Shown: piece by piece, positions 1-8,579 of the stretch | Position numbering within the stretch: position 1 is the stretch's first letter | How the letters are laid out: the number at the start of each line of letters is the position of its first letter | Origin: Acidimicrobiia bacterium | Lineage (GTDB): Bacteria > Actinomycetota > Acidimicrobiia > Spongiisociales > Spongiisociaceae | Assembly (NCBI GenBank): GCA_009841105.1 | Contig: VXMM01000002.1 | Location: 62,001-126,000 of the forward strand | Direction: 5' to 3' | DNA: 64,000 nucleotides | Program-made: the position numbers and the translations under genes | Notes under the pieces: generated by a model | What the model was told of the DNA's origin: nothing | Seen by the model: only the letters and a program-made list of their open reading frames with translations | The model's database searches: none

Positions 1-1095
1 GCCGACGCCGCCGTCGAAGATCAGCTCCATCCGGTTCTCCACCCCCGGCATTCCGTTGGGGATGGCTGCGAAGTTGTCCCGACCGAGCTGTTTCTGAGTG
101 CCGAACGTGTGGTGATTGCCCATGCAGAACGGACAGTGGTCGGTCGACACCACTTGGAGATCATTGGTCTGCAGACCCCGCCACAGCCGTCTCTGGTGAC
201 CGGCCGCACGGTCTCGTAGTGGCGGCGAACACACGTACTTGGCGCCCTCGAAGCCGTTACCGAGATCCTCGAGATCGAGGAACAGGTATTGCGGGCAGGT
301 CTCGGCAAACACCTTCCGCCCTTCGTCCCGAGCCCGGATCACCTCGTCCAGGGCCTCGACAGCGGAGAGATGGACGATGTACAGGGTTGCGCCCGTGACC
401 TCCGCCAGCCGTATGGACCGATGGGTGGCCTCGCCCTCCAGCACCGACTTGCGGGCCAGCCCGTGGTAGATGGGATCGGTCTCCCCCCGCGCCAGAGCCT
501 GGTTCACGAACACGTCGATGGCGATGCCGTTCTCGGCGTGCATGGCGATGACCGAACCGTTCTCGGCGGCCTTCTGCATAGCCAACACGATCTCGCCGTC
601 GTCGGAGTAGAACAGGCCCGGGTACGCCATGAACATCTTGAACGAGGTGACGCCCTCGTCCACCAGCATGTCCATCTCCTTGAGGGTCTGCTCGTTGATG
701 TCGCCCGTGATCATGTGGAAGCCATAGTCGATGGCGCACTCGCCCTCCGCCTTGGCCATCCACCTCTCGTAGCCGTCCATCGCCGACTCCCCCTTGGTCT
801 GGACGGCGAAGTCGACGATTGTGGTGGTACCTCCCCAGGCGGCGGCCCGTGTACCGGTCTCGAAAGTGTCGGCGGCGAAGGTACCCCCGAAAGGAAGCTC
901 CATGTGGGTGTGCACGTCGACGCCGCCCGGAATGACCAGCCTGCCCGCGGCGTCGACGGTGCGGTCCGCGGTAAGCCCCAGGTCGTCGGCGGACGCCACG
1001 ATGGCGACCACTCTCGATCCCCGGACCAGCACATCGGCCGCCGTGGTACCGGTGGCGGTGACCACGATGCCGTTCTTGATCAGTAGAGAACCCAT
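1..1095 (-). CDS. hydA: D-hydantoinase / dihydropyrimidinase (3' end outside window)
   Basis: Cyclic amidohydrolase that opens dihydropyrimidines or hydantoins to N-carbamoyl amino acids. Reading from the ATG at 1095, 365 codons are visible and the frame is still open at the window edge, so about 100 C-terminal residues are missing. Visible binuclear-metal features are HTH at residues 62-64, the carbamylated-lysine motif SFKMFMAY with K153, H186 in MHAEN, and an HLS triplet; a distal STDHCPF supplies the last Asp ligand. An AGGGAGG ribosome site lies just before the start. It is the last visible gene of a minus-strand run with an aminotransferase and beta-ureidopropionase, which favours uracil/thymine catabolism over D-amino-acid hydantoin use. 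The family is secure; the substrate is inferred. Confidence 0.93.
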   Translation of the reverse strand, partial: MGSLLIKNGIVVTATGTTAADVLVRGSRVVAIVASADDLGLTADRTVDAAGRLVIPGGVDVHTHMELPFGGTFAADTFETGTRAAAWGGTTTIVDFAVQTKGESAMDGYERWMAKAEGECAIDYGFHMITGDINEQTLKEMDMLVDEGVTSFKMFMAYPGLFYSDDGEIVLAMQKAAENGSVIAMHAENGIAIDVFVNQALARGETDPIYHGLARKSVLEGEATHRSIRLAEVTGATLYIVHLSAVEALDEVIRARDEGRKVFAETCPQYLFLDLEDLGNGFEGAKYVCSPPLRDRAAGHQRRLWRGLQTNDLQVVSTDHCPFCMGNHHTFGTQKQLGRDNFAAIPNGMPGVENRMELIFDGGVG

Positions 1096-1138
1096 CGGTC
1101 CCTCCCTTCGAGTCTCTAAACGTGTCCGTCCATCATGC

Positions 1139-2152
1139 TCACCCGCCTCGGAGCACGGCAGGGATGACCCGGTCGCCGTAGGCCTCGATAGTGGCTTCCC
1201 GATCGTCGTGCATCAGGTAAAGGCCGAAGTGGTCCATCCCGAGCCCCCGGAGCAGGCGGAGCTTGGCGATATGATCCTCCGCAGTGCCGAGGACGCAGAA
1301 CCGGTCCACGATCGAGTCCGGCACGAAGTCGGTGGAAGGGTTGCCGGCCCGACCGTGGTGGGAGTAGTCGTAGCCCTCCCGGGCAGCGATGTACTCGGCC
1401 AGGACATCGGGAACCATTTCCGGATTGTCCGAGCCGTAGCGCCTGACCAGGTCGTGGACGTGGTTGCCGACCATTCCGCCGAACCACCGCAGCTGCTCGC
1501 GCTGGTGGTCGATGTCGTCACCCACGTATGCGGGGGCGACCACGCATACCTTGATCTCCCCAGGGTCACGTCCCGCCTCGGAGGCCGCCGCCCGCACCGC
1601 CCCCAACGTCCATTCGAGGATCTGAGGATCGGCCAGCTGGAGTATGAATCCGTCGGCGTGGCGGCCGACCGTGGCCAAGGCCTTGGGACCGTACCCGGCC
1701 GCCCACATAGGCAGGTTCCAACCCTCGGAGATCCAGGGGATCCGGAGTGGAGTCCCTCCGTAGTCGACCTCCTCCCCGGCCACCAGTCCTTTGATGACCT
1801 CCATCGACTCGACCATCTTGGCCAGTGTGCGGGGCTTGCGGCCGATGTATCTCAGCGCCGAGTCGCCGCGGCCCATGCCGCAGATGGTCCGATCCCCGTA
1901 CATGTCGTTGAGGGTGGCGAACAGGGACGCCAGCACCGTCCAATCCCTGGTCCCGGGATTGGTCACCATCGGTCCCACCACGAGGCGCTCGGTCTCGGCG
2001 AGCATCCGCGAGTAGATCACGAACGGTTCCTGCCAGAGAACGTGCGAGTCGAACGTCCAGGCGTGGGTGAACCCGTTGGCCTCCGCCAGACGCGTCAACT
2101 CGACGACTCGCGAAGCCGGCGGGTCGGTCTGGAGCACGACTCCGAATTCCAT
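1139..2152 (-). CDS. LLM-class flavin/F420-dependent oxidoreductase
   Basis: Luciferase-like monooxygenase-fold protein of about 337 residues. The N-terminus MEFGVVLQ, the GDSALRYIGRKP segment and the GGTPLRIPW region resemble the F420-associated subgroup often encoded beside hydantoinases. The ATG at 2152 is preferred over upstream in-frame starts because GGAGGT lies nine bases before it and the fold's first beta strand begins there. It sits 43 bases upstream of the hydantoinase gene and 44 bases downstream of the aminotransferase gene, so it is probably co-transcribed. A role as dihydropyrimidine-pathway or side-product oxidoreductase is inference; whether it uses FMN or F420 cannot be read from sequence alone. 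Confidence 0.85.
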   Translation of the reverse strand: MEFGVVLQTDPPASRVVELTRLAEANGFTHAWTFDSHVLWQEPFVIYSRMLAETERLVVGPMVTNPGTRDWTVLASLFATLNDMYGDRTICGMGRGDSALRYIGRKPRTLAKMVESMEVIKGLVAGEEVDYGGTPLRIPWISEGWNLPMWAAGYGPKALATVGRHADGFILQLADPQILEWTLGAVRAAASEAGRDPGEIKVCVVAPAYVGDDIDHQREQLRWFGGMVGNHVHDLVRRYGSDNPEMVPDVLAEYIAAREGYDYSHHGRAGNPSTDFVPDSIVDRFCVLGTAEDHIAKLRLLRGLGMDHFGLYLMHDDREATIEAYGDRVIPAVLRGG

Positions 2153-2196
2153 GGCGCCTGCACCTCCGTCCATATGATCCCCGGAGCGCTCGCCGG

Positions 2197-3492
2197 TCAG
2201 GAGCCCGTAGCCCGACCGAAAGCGGTATCCAGCATCGCCAATCCCTCCTCGCATTCCTCCTCGGTTAGCGAGAGGGGCGGGGCGATACGAAGTACGTTCC
2301 CGTAGAGCCCGCCTTTGCCGATCAGTAGTCCCTCGGCCTTGGCCTCCTCCATGATGGCTCCGGTCAGCGCGGGATCGGGCTTCCCGGTGCGGGGCTCGGA
2401 GAGTTCCACGCCCAGCATCAGACCCTTGCCCCGTACCTCGGTGATCTGCTCGGTCTCCAGGGCCAGGCGGTCGAGCCCGTTCCTCAGTTGGGCGCCCACC
2501 TTGTAGGCGTTCGACTGGAGGTCATCCTCCAGCAGGACCTCAAGCGTGGCGAGGCCGGCCATGGTCGCCATCGGGTTGCCGCCGAAGGTCGAGATCGCGT
2601 TGGCGGGGTAGCAGTCCATGATCTCACTCCGCCCGACCACGCCTCCGATGGCCATGCCGTTGCCCAGACCCTTGGCGAAGGTGAGCAGGTCCGGCACGAT
2701 GCCGTGTGCCTCGTATCCCCAGAAGTTCTCGCCGGTACGACCCCAGCCGGTCTGGACCTCGTCGGAGATGAACAGGATGCCGTGTTGGTCCAGCACCTCC
2801 TTCATGGCCCCGAACAACCCATCCGGTGGGGTTATGAATCCCCCCACGCCCTGGATGGGCTCGGCGATCATGGCGGCCACGTTGCCGGCCGTGGCGATGT
2901 CGAGCAGGTCACGGAGGTCGTCAACGCAGCTGGCGATGAACCGGTCGTCCGGCAGGTGCCCGAACGGGGAGCGGATCTTGTAGCCGCCGTGGACGTAGGT
3001 CACCTGGAAGGGGCTGAAGGTGGTGCCCGACCAGGCGGCGTTCCCGGTGACAGCGATGGCGCTGTGGGACTTGCCGTGGTAGCTGCCCCTCACGGCAAGG
3101 ACTTGGTTGGAGCGGCGGTACTGGGTGGCCAGCATCAGGGCGGTGTCGTTGGCTTCGGTCCCCGAGTTGGCGAAGAACACCTTGGCGTCCGGAATGCCCG
3201 ACAGCTCGGCGATCTGCTCGGCCAGAGCGATGTGGGACTCCATCAGGTACAGGGTGGAGGTGTGGAGCACCCGGTCCGCCTGCGCTTTGATCGCCTCGAC
3301 CACCCGCGGGACGCGGTGCCCCGCGATCGTCACCAGGATCCCCCCGAAGAAGTCGAGGTAGCGGTTCCCCTCGGCGTCGACCACATGCCGGCCCTCCCCG
3401 TCCACCAGCGAGATCGGCTCGTCGTAGTACAGACCGACCCAGGGAGGGATCACCGCCCGGTGGCGCTCTAGCAGGTCGGCATGAACTCCCAC
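2197..3492 (-). CDS. Class III PLP-dependent aminotransferase (probably beta-alanine or 3-aminoisobutyrate type)
   Basis: Fold-type I omega-aminotransferase, 431 residues. DEVQTGWGRTG carries the PLP-ring Asp, and TFAKGLGNG carries the Schiff-base Lys; FANSGTEAND and SYHGKSHSA are the phosphate and ring-stacking segments. The start is taken as GTG at 3492 because GGAGGT precedes it by five bases, whereas the frame's upstream ATG codons have no such site and would add a proline- and arginine-rich tail. In the reductive pyrimidine pathway, the beta-alanine released by the amidase at 5480-6322 would be converted to malonate semialdehyde by such an enzyme. Family is certain; the specific substrate is inferred from neighbours. 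Confidence 0.93.
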   Translation of the reverse strand: MGVHADLLERHRAVIPPWVGLYYDEPISLVDGEGRHVVDAEGNRYLDFFGGILVTIAGHRVPRVVEAIKAQADRVLHTSTLYLMESHIALAEQIAELSGIPDAKVFFANSGTEANDTALMLATQYRRSNQVLAVRGSYHGKSHSAIAVTGNAAWSGTTFSPFQVTYVHGGYKIRSPFGHLPDDRFIASCVDDLRDLLDIATAGNVAAMIAEPIQGVGGFITPPDGLFGAMKEVLDQHGILFISDEVQTGWGRTGENFWGYEAHGIVPDLLTFAKGLGNGMAIGGVVGRSEIMDCYPANAISTFGGNPMATMAGLATLEVLLEDDLQSNAYKVGAQLRNGLDRLALETEQITEVRGKGLMLGVELSEPRTGKPDPALTGAIMEEAKAEGLLIGKGGLYGNVLRIAPPLSLTEEECEEGLAMLDTAFGRATGS

Positions 3493-3659
3493 TGGTGACC
3501 TCCGTTCTCGCGTGGAACTCCCAGGATAACTTCTAGGGTCGGTGCGCTGAAGCCCTATCGGAGCCTTCTTTCCAGGCATGCCGACTCCGCTCTCGTCATT
3601 GTGGACACCTACACATTGGGCGGTTGTCGACAAGCGGCTGCCGGGGTAGGTTGGCCGGT

Positions 3660-4628
3660 ATGACCGCTGCGAACCCGCCCCAAGAGTTCAAGCTGATCGA
3701 CATCCGCGAGGTATGGCCGGGTGAAGCCAGGGACTTCACGCCCTGGCTCGCCGACAACCTGGAGGCCCTGTCGGAGCATCTCGAGATCGGCGAGATGGAG
3801 TTGGACAGCACCGAGGTCGAGGTGCCAGGAGGGCGCAGGCTCGACATCCTCGCGAAGGACGCCGACGGCCGGAACTGGGCGGTCGAGAACCAGTACGGCG
3901 AGGCCGACCACGATCACCTCACTCGCGCCCTCGCCTACGCCGTAGGCCTCGAATGCCGGGCCGTGATAGTTGTTGCCGAGTCCCACCGTGACGAGTTCGT
4001 AGCGGTGGCCGACGAGTGGAACCGCTATTCGGAGGCCTACGGCTCCAATGGAATCCGCCTGTTCCTAGTCGCCATTGAAGCGGGCCGCATCGGCGATTCT
4101 CGTCCCGGGTTCCGTTTCCGGCTCGTCGCCGGTCCGAACGAATGGAAGTCGGAGACGGCAACGGGACAACGACCACTCTCCGAGGCCGACAGGCTCCGCC
4201 GCGAACAGCGGAGGACATTCTGGATAGAACTTCGTACCATTATGGAGAACAAAGGGAACTTAGGGTGGGGTGCTGACCCGAACGTATCTGTCAATGTGAG
4301 GACCCGAGGTCCGTTCTCCTTCTACTTCACAACCGCACAGCGCTCCAGTCGAATCGGCTTGTACATAGATTCTGGTGACAAGGACGACAACGACAGTCTC
4401 TTTCAGGCTCTTGAAGAGGAACGGGAAGCAATCCATGAGTCCCTCGAAGACACGCTCGAGTGGACGAACAACCCTCGGTATCGAGCGAACAAGGTCACCT
4501 GGAAACCGGACGAAGCATGTGGCTACAGGTCACCAGTGAATGAACGCCAGACCGGACACCAAGTCCTGGCCGATGCCATGTACCGATTCCACAACACGCT
4601 AATGCCCTACGTGGAGCGCCTCATCTAG
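3660..4628 (+). CDS. DUF4268-type, PD-(D/E)XK nuclease-like protein
   Basis: 322-residue protein whose first half has the restriction-nuclease-like core seen in DUF4268 proteins: RRLDILAKD supplies the Asp strand and VENQYG replaces the usual E-x-K with E-N-Q, followed by the DHDHLTRAL helix. The C-terminal half (from about residue 155) is the DUF4268 region. The ATG at 3660 is chosen because the frame-compatible ATG at 3624 would extend into non-conserved sequence. It is on the plus strand against the surrounding minus-strand catabolic genes and is directly followed by a toxin-antitoxin pair. Such proteins occur in defence or mobile contexts, but the function is not established. Confidence 0.75.
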   Translation: MTAANPPQEFKLIDIREVWPGEARDFTPWLADNLEALSEHLEIGEMELDSTEVEVPGGRRLDILAKDADGRNWAVENQYGEADHDHLTRALAYAVGLECRAVIVVAESHRDEFVAVADEWNRYSEAYGSNGIRLFLVAIEAGRIGDSRPGFRFRLVAGPNEWKSETATGQRPLSEADRLRREQRRTFWIELRTIMENKGNLGWGADPNVSVNVRTRGPFSFYFTTAQRSSRIGLYIDSGDKDDNDSLFQALEEEREAIHESLEDTLEWTNNPRYRANKVTWKPDEACGYRSPVNERQTGHQVLADAMYRFHNTLMPYVERLI

Positions 4629-4654
4629 GAGCTAGTGCCACCCGGCCGGGGTTG

Positions 4655-4666
4655 ATGTAGTTACAT
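4655..4666. promoter_or_regulatory. Palindrome upstream of toxin-antitoxin pair
   Basis: ATGTA-GT-TACAT is an almost perfect 12-base inverted repeat lying 20 bases before the antitoxin start. It is embedded in two direct copies of TTGATGT (4652-4658 and 4666-4672). Phd/VapB antitoxins usually repress their own operon by binding short palindromes at this place. The repeats are visible; the operator role is inferred. Confidence 0.5.
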
Positions 4667-4686
4667 TGATGTTCTAAAGTGACCAC

Positions 4687-4941
4687 ATGAATGTCGGCAT
4701 CCGTGAACTCAAGGCCCGTCTATCGGAGTATGTGAGGAAGGCTGCGGGAGGCGAGCAAATCCTCGTGACCGACCGGGGCAGGCCGGTCGCAAGACTCGAA
4801 GGCCTAGGTGGCTCATCGATGGTGGAGAGGGGCATCGCTGAGGGCTGGATAACGCCCCCGTCGCGCTCCGGTCTCACGCCCGCTGTCTACTACAAGGCTT
4901 CTCTGAGCACCATGGAGGTGTTGGACGAGGATCGGGGATGA
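4687..4941 (+). CDS. Type II antitoxin, Phd/YefM-VapB family
   Basis: 84-residue antitoxin. The N-terminal part (MNVGIRELKARLSEYVRKAA, then ILVTDRGRPVARL) is the Phd/YefM DNA-binding and dimerisation fold, and the C-terminal 35 residues would be the toxin-neutralising tail. It overlaps the toxin gene by ATGA (4938-4941), the usual coupled arrangement. It should neutralise the PIN-domain toxin and repress the pair through the palindrome just upstream. No integrase or transposase is seen next to the pair. Confidence 0.88.
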   Translation: MNVGIRELKARLSEYVRKAAGGEQILVTDRGRPVARLEGLGGSSMVERGIAEGWITPPSRSGLTPAVYYKASLSTMEVLDEDRG

Positions 4942-5339
4942 CGCTCTATGTGGACACGAGTGCCCTGATGAAGCGGTATGTGCACGAGCGTGATTCCGAC
5001 GTCGCCGAACAGCTGATGCTGACCGATCCCGTGCTCGTGACCTCGCGGCTCACCGAAGTCGAGCTGCGTCGCAACCTCACTCGCCTTCTAGAGGGTGAAG
5101 ACCTTGTACGCGCCCGCCGGCGCGCACAAGCAGATCTGGACGCCCTTGCCCTGGTCAACCTCGATGCGGCTACCTGCAACGAGGCTGCCCGCATTGCGGA
5201 ACAGGCTTTGTGCCGTTCGCTCGACGCGTTGCATTTGGCCGCTGCCCTCCGCACAGGTCAGTCAACGACTCTGCTCACTTTTGATGTACGTCAAGCCCAG
5301 GCAGCACGATCGGTCGGCCTCTCGGTTGTCGGGGTATGA
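4938..5339 (+). CDS. vapC: Type II toxin, PIN-domain ribonuclease VapC
   Basis: 133-residue PIN-domain protein. The acidic metal-binding residues are in place: D6 in YVDTSAL, E40/E42 in TEVELRR, D96 in SLDALHLAAAL and D116 in LLTFDVRQ. VapC toxins cut tRNA or rRNA when the antitoxin is lost. The start overlaps the antitoxin stop. The pair together with the DUF4268 gene forms a 1.7-kb plus-strand unit within minus-strand pyrimidine genes, which suggests later insertion. Confidence 0.92.
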   Translation: MTLYVDTSALMKRYVHERDSDVAEQLMLTDPVLVTSRLTEVELRRNLTRLLEGEDLVRARRRAQADLDALALVNLDAATCNEAARIAEQALCRSLDALHLAAALRTGQSTTLLTFDVRQAQAARSVGLSVVGV

Positions 5340-5479
5340 ACATGGGCCGCTGCCGAGCTCCTTGTCGGCGGGCGCCCACCGGCTCAACCCAGATCCTTGT
5401 GCCCCACGTGGAGGGCGTCATCGAGGCCGGCACTCCCAACAGCCCAGAGGCATAGGTGCCGGACCGTCGGTAGCCTCGT

Positions 5480-6322
5480 TCAGGGAGCGACTAGGGGATC
5501 GTAGGCGTCGGGGCGGCGGTCCCGGTAGAAGGCCCAGATCTTGCGCACATCGTCGATCAGGTCCATCTCTAGGTCCCTGATCACGAGTTCCTCCTCGGTG
5601 TCGGAGCCGGCTTCGCCGACCAACTGCCCTCTGGGGTCCACGAAGTACGAGGAGCCGTAGAAGTCGTTGTCACCGTACGGCTCCTTGCCAACCCGGTTGA
5701 TAGCGCCGACGAAGTATTCGTTGGCCACTGCCGAGGCGGGCTGCTCGAGGTTCCAGAGGTACATGGACAGGCCGCGGCTGGTCGCAGACGGGTTGAATAC
5801 GATCTTGGCGCCGGCCAGACCCAGGGCCCTCCAGCCCTCCGGGAAGTGGCGGTCGTAACAGATGTACACGCCGATCCGGCCGACCGCGGTGTCGAACACC
5901 GGGTAACCCAGGTTGCCGGGCCGGAAGTAGAACTTCTCCCAGAACCCGTTGACGTGCGGGATGTGGGTCTTGCGGTACTTGCCCAGATAGGTGCCGTCCG
6001 CGTCGATCACCGCCGCCGTGTTGTACAGGAAGCCGTCGTCCTCCTTCTCGTAGAGGGGGACGACCAGCACCATTCCAGTTTCCTTGGCCACCTCGATCAT
6101 CCGCTGCGTGCTCGGCCCGTCGGGGACGGGCTCGGCGGTGTCCTTGTGGTCGTCGTCCTGGACCTGGCAGAAGTAGGGACCGTTGAACAGTTCCTGGAAG
6201 CACATCACCTGGGCGCCCCGGTCGGACGCCTCGTATGCGTGATGGGCGCCCTTCTCGACCATGGACTCCCGGTCACCGGTCCATGCAGCCTGAAGGAGCG
6301 CTGCCCGAACGATGTTCGACAT
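5480..6322 (-). CDS. Beta-ureidopropionase (N-carbamoyl-beta-alanine amidase)
   Basis: Nitrilase-superfamily amidase, 280 residues. The catalytic triad is E44 in FQELF, K118 in YRKTHIP and C155 in YICYDRHFPE; PHVNGFWEKFYFRPG matches the N-carbamoyl-amino-acid branch. It would hydrolyse N-carbamoyl-beta-alanine to beta-alanine, CO2 and ammonia, the step after the hydantoinase at the window start. It lies between the importer genes and the aminotransferase on the same strand, but the nuclease and toxin-antitoxin genes separate it from the downstream pathway genes. A strong hairpin lies upstream of its start. Nitrilase/cyanide hydratase alternatives are less likely given the motif context. Confidence 0.93.
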   Translation of the reverse strand: MSNIVRAALLQAAWTGDRESMVEKGAHHAYEASDRGAQVMCFQELFNGPYFCQVQDDDHKDTAEPVPDGPSTQRMIEVAKETGMVLVVPLYEKEDDGFLYNTAAVIDADGTYLGKYRKTHIPHVNGFWEKFYFRPGNLGYPVFDTAVGRIGVYICYDRHFPEGWRALGLAGAKIVFNPSATSRGLSMYLWNLEQPASAVANEYFVGAINRVGKEPYGDNDFYGSSYFVDPRGQLVGEAGSDTEEELVIRDLEMDLIDDVRKIWAFYRDRRPDAYDPLVAP

Positions 6323-6394
6323 AACTTCCTCTCCGATCCTAGGGGTTCGTCTTCATTGGGACATCGCAACTCACCTGCCCGCCCTTGGGGGTAG

Positions 6395-6427
6395 AGAGCG
6401 GGACCGTGCCGATCACGGTCCCGCTCT
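6395..6427 (-). terminator. Strong hairpin between substrate-binding protein and amidase genes
   Basis: A perfect 14-base-pair stem (AGAGCGGGACCGTG against CACGGTCCCGCTCT) closes a five-base loop. It lies just after the stop of the substrate-binding-protein gene in the direction of transcription. There is no T-run after it on the minus strand, so it may terminate transcription or protect the 3' end of the upstream message rather than act as a classical intrinsic terminator. Confidence 0.65.
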
Positions 6428-6485
6428 TCCGGACACCGCTTGTGAGGTTCGCTGCCCTTGGTTGTCTGCCGGGTCGGCGCGAGAT

Positions 6486-7568
6486 CTACTCGCCGCCCGG
6501 GTTCAACTCCACGGTGACCCGCTGCCAGCTGTTGCCGACCGTGTCGAGTCCGTCGTCCTCGAGCGCGTCCACCGCGTTCTGGGCGAAGTCCGTGCGGTAT
6601 GAACCGGCCGGCGGGACGCCCTGGATGACCCCCTGGCTGGTGGCCACATCGACGGTCTGCTGCCACAGAGCTCCGTCCATGACCCCGATGCCCAGGGGCG
6701 ACGGCCAGATAAGGCCGTTGATCTCGTTCATCTGCCATGTCTGGTGACTGCGTCCCAGGGTCGGTCCGGCCGCCAACACGATGTCGACGCAACTGTCGGG
6801 GTTGTCACGGCAGTAGATCCATCCCCTGAAGCTGGCCCGCAGGAACGCCTCGACGGTGTCGGCATTGTCCTCCGCATATGCCTCGGTGACCCAGATCGCG
6901 TCCTGGAGCATGGCCGTGGCAATCGACGGATCGTTGAAGTCGATCACAGTGAGGTCGGACGGCTGGTACAGCTCGCCTGTGGCCGGGTTGGTCGCCTCCA
7001 GCACCTGGGCGTACTCGTTGTAGATCATCGCCTCGGCGGCGTCGATCTCCCGGTTGAGCAGGGCCTCCATGTCGAAGCTCTGGGCGACCAACTCGCCCAC
7101 GTTCACCCCGAACTTCTCGATGGCGGCAGTCAACTCGTACTCGTTACCGAAACCCCAGTTGCCGACGATCTTGCCTTCCCAATCGCTCGGCGAAGTGATA
7201 CCGGAATCGGCCCATGACACCATCAGCGTCCCCGAACGCTGGAATACCTGGCCGACGTTCACCAGCCCGGCGTCCTCTTCGTTGGACACCAGGGCCTTGG
7301 GAACCCACGCCAGACCGAACTCGGCGCCTCCGGTCGCCACGACCTGCTGGGGGACGATCTCGACCGCGCCTTCGAGGATGGTCACGTCCAGTCCTTCGTC
7401 GGCGTAGAACCCCTGATCCACAGCCGCGTAGTAGCCGGCGAACTGCGCCTGCGCCACCCATTGCAGCTGCAGGTTGATCGGGGTCAGCTCATCGTCCTCA
7501 GCGGCGCAGGCACCGGTGATCAACACCAGAACCGCCAGCGTCGCGGTGAGTGCTCCTAGCCTCCTCAT
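6486..7568 (-). CDS. NMT1/THI5-type ABC substrate-binding lipoprotein
   Basis: Extracytoplasmic binding protein of about 360 residues. It opens with a signal peptide ending in a lipobox (LITGAC), then the family segments LQLQWVAQAQFAGYYAA and DQGFYADEGLDVTI typical of the NMT1/THI5-like domain that binds pyrimidine-type ligands. The ATG at 7568 is preferred over the TTG at 7583, because that upstream codon falls in the AGGGAG ribosome site. Downstream are the pyrimidine catabolic genes, so uracil, a hydantoin or a hydroxymethylpyrimidine-like compound is a plausible ligand. It is separated from the permease genes by 220 bases and a hairpin, suggesting separate expression levels. Confidence 0.9.
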   Translation of the reverse strand: MRRLGALTATLAVLVLITGACAAEDDELTPINLQLQWVAQAQFAGYYAAVDQGFYADEGLDVTILEGAVEIVPQQVVATGGAEFGLAWVPKALVSNEEDAGLVNVGQVFQRSGTLMVSWADSGITSPSDWEGKIVGNWGFGNEYELTAAIEKFGVNVGELVAQSFDMEALLNREIDAAEAMIYNEYAQVLEATNPATGELYQPSDLTVIDFNDPSIATAMLQDAIWVTEAYAEDNADTVEAFLRASFRGWIYCRDNPDSCVDIVLAAGPTLGRSHQTWQMNEINGLIWPSPLGIGVMDGALWQQTVDVATSQGVIQGVPPAGSYRTDFAQNAVDALEDDGLDTVGNSWQRVTVELNPGGE

Positions 7569-7740
7569 TGTGGCTCCCTTCAAGTTGCTCGTGTACCCCG
7601 TATCGCAAACTGCCGTCGCCTGTGCAACAAGCCCGCTCCCTTCCCTCGGGTGGGCCGATGCGCTGCAACTCGGCTACGGGAGTTCCGAATAATCGTCCTT
7701 TGGGGAAACAATGGAGGATAGATGGTACGGCCGGCGCGCT

Positions 7741-7769
7741 AGCCGCAGAGGAGGATTTATCTGGCGGCT
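7741..7769 (-). terminator. Imperfect hairpin between permease and binding-protein genes
   Basis: AGCCGCAGA pairs with TCTGGCGGCT, leaving one bulged base and a ten-base A/T- and G-rich loop. It sits in the 220-base gap between the downstream permease stop and the binding-protein start. It could partly terminate the permease/ATPase message ahead of the separately expressed binding protein. Confidence 0.4.
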
Positions 7770-7790
7770 ACCGGCCCGGCTGCCCGTGGA

Positions 7791-8579
7791 TCAAGCATTG
7801 CGCACCGACACGTGCCAGGGGATGACCCGCCGCTCGATCAACACCACGATGTTGTAGAGAGCTATGCCGAACAGGGAAGCCAGGACGATGGCGGCCCAGG
7901 CCTCCTCGAACTGCAGCAGGCCCGCCTTGGTGGTGATGTACTGGCCGAGCCGTTCCTGGGAGCCCCCGAAGAACTCCTTGACGATGGCGCCGATGAGGCT
8001 GAGCGCGGCGGCGACCTTCAGCGCGGAGAAAAGATACGGGGTTGAATGCGGGAATTGCAGCTTCCACAGGGTCGTGCGCCGGCCGGCTGCATAGGAGTCC
8101 ATCAACTCGATCTCCGAGGCGTCCACCGAAAGGAGCCCGCGGACGAGGTTGATCATGACCGGGAAGAACACCAGGATCGCGACCACGAAGATCGAGCCGA
8201 ACGGGCTCCGGAGCCCGAACCAGGAATTGGCGATCGGCGCCAGCACGATGATCGGTGTGGAGTTGGCTGCGATCGCGAAGGGAAGGGCACCGTCACGGAC
8301 GAAGCGCCACCGGGCAGCCGCCAAGGCCGTGAGCACCGCCAGAAGGCCGCCGAGCAGCAGGCCTGCCAGCGCGGTGGAGAACGTCCCGACCCCGGCCGTG
8401 AGCAGATCGGCGGTCTCGGTGGCGAATGTCGTGGCTATCGCGGTGGGTGCCGGGAGGATGAAACCCTTGATGTCGAAGGCCCTGACCAGGCCTTCCCATA
8501 CGATCAGCCCGCCCACGAATATCCCGATGGCGGGAAGCCGGAAGTAGAGCCTCCTGAGGAACTCCGCCCGGTAGGTCAA
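7791..8579 (-). CDS. ABC transporter permease (pyrimidine-type importer)
   Basis: BPD-type inner-membrane permease of 262 residues with about six hydrophobic segments. The cytoplasmic EAA-like loop reads around MDSYAAGRRTTLWKLQFPHSTPYLF, the ATPase-contact site of the SsuC/TauC/ThiX class. Its start overlaps the ATPase gene stop by four bases (ATGA), so the two are translationally coupled. Together with the second permease at 9346 it would form a heterodimeric channel. Substrate is inferred from the NMT1-like binding protein and adjacent catabolic genes. Confidence 0.92.
   Translation of the reverse strand: MTYRAEFLRRLYFRLPAIGIFVGGLIVWEGLVRAFDIKGFILPAPTAIATTFATETADLLTAGVGTFSTALAGLLLGGLLAVLTALAAARWRFVRDGALPFAIAANSTPIIVLAPIANSWFGLRSPFGSIFVVAILVFFPVMINLVRGLLSVDASEIELMDSYAAGRRTTLWKLQFPHSTPYLFSALKVAAALSLIGAIVKEFFGGSQERLGQYITTKAGLLQFEEAWAAIVLASLFGIALYNIVVLIERRVIPWHVSVRNA

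Noticed and set aside
3660-5339. Mobile element or prophage fragment
   Set aside because: No integrase, transposase, terminal repeats or tRNA attachment site could be seen around the inserted genes.
5340-5479. CCGGCAC/GTGCCGG inverted repeat as terminator of the toxin gene
   Set aside because: Seven pairs over a long loop in G+C-rich DNA is expected by chance.
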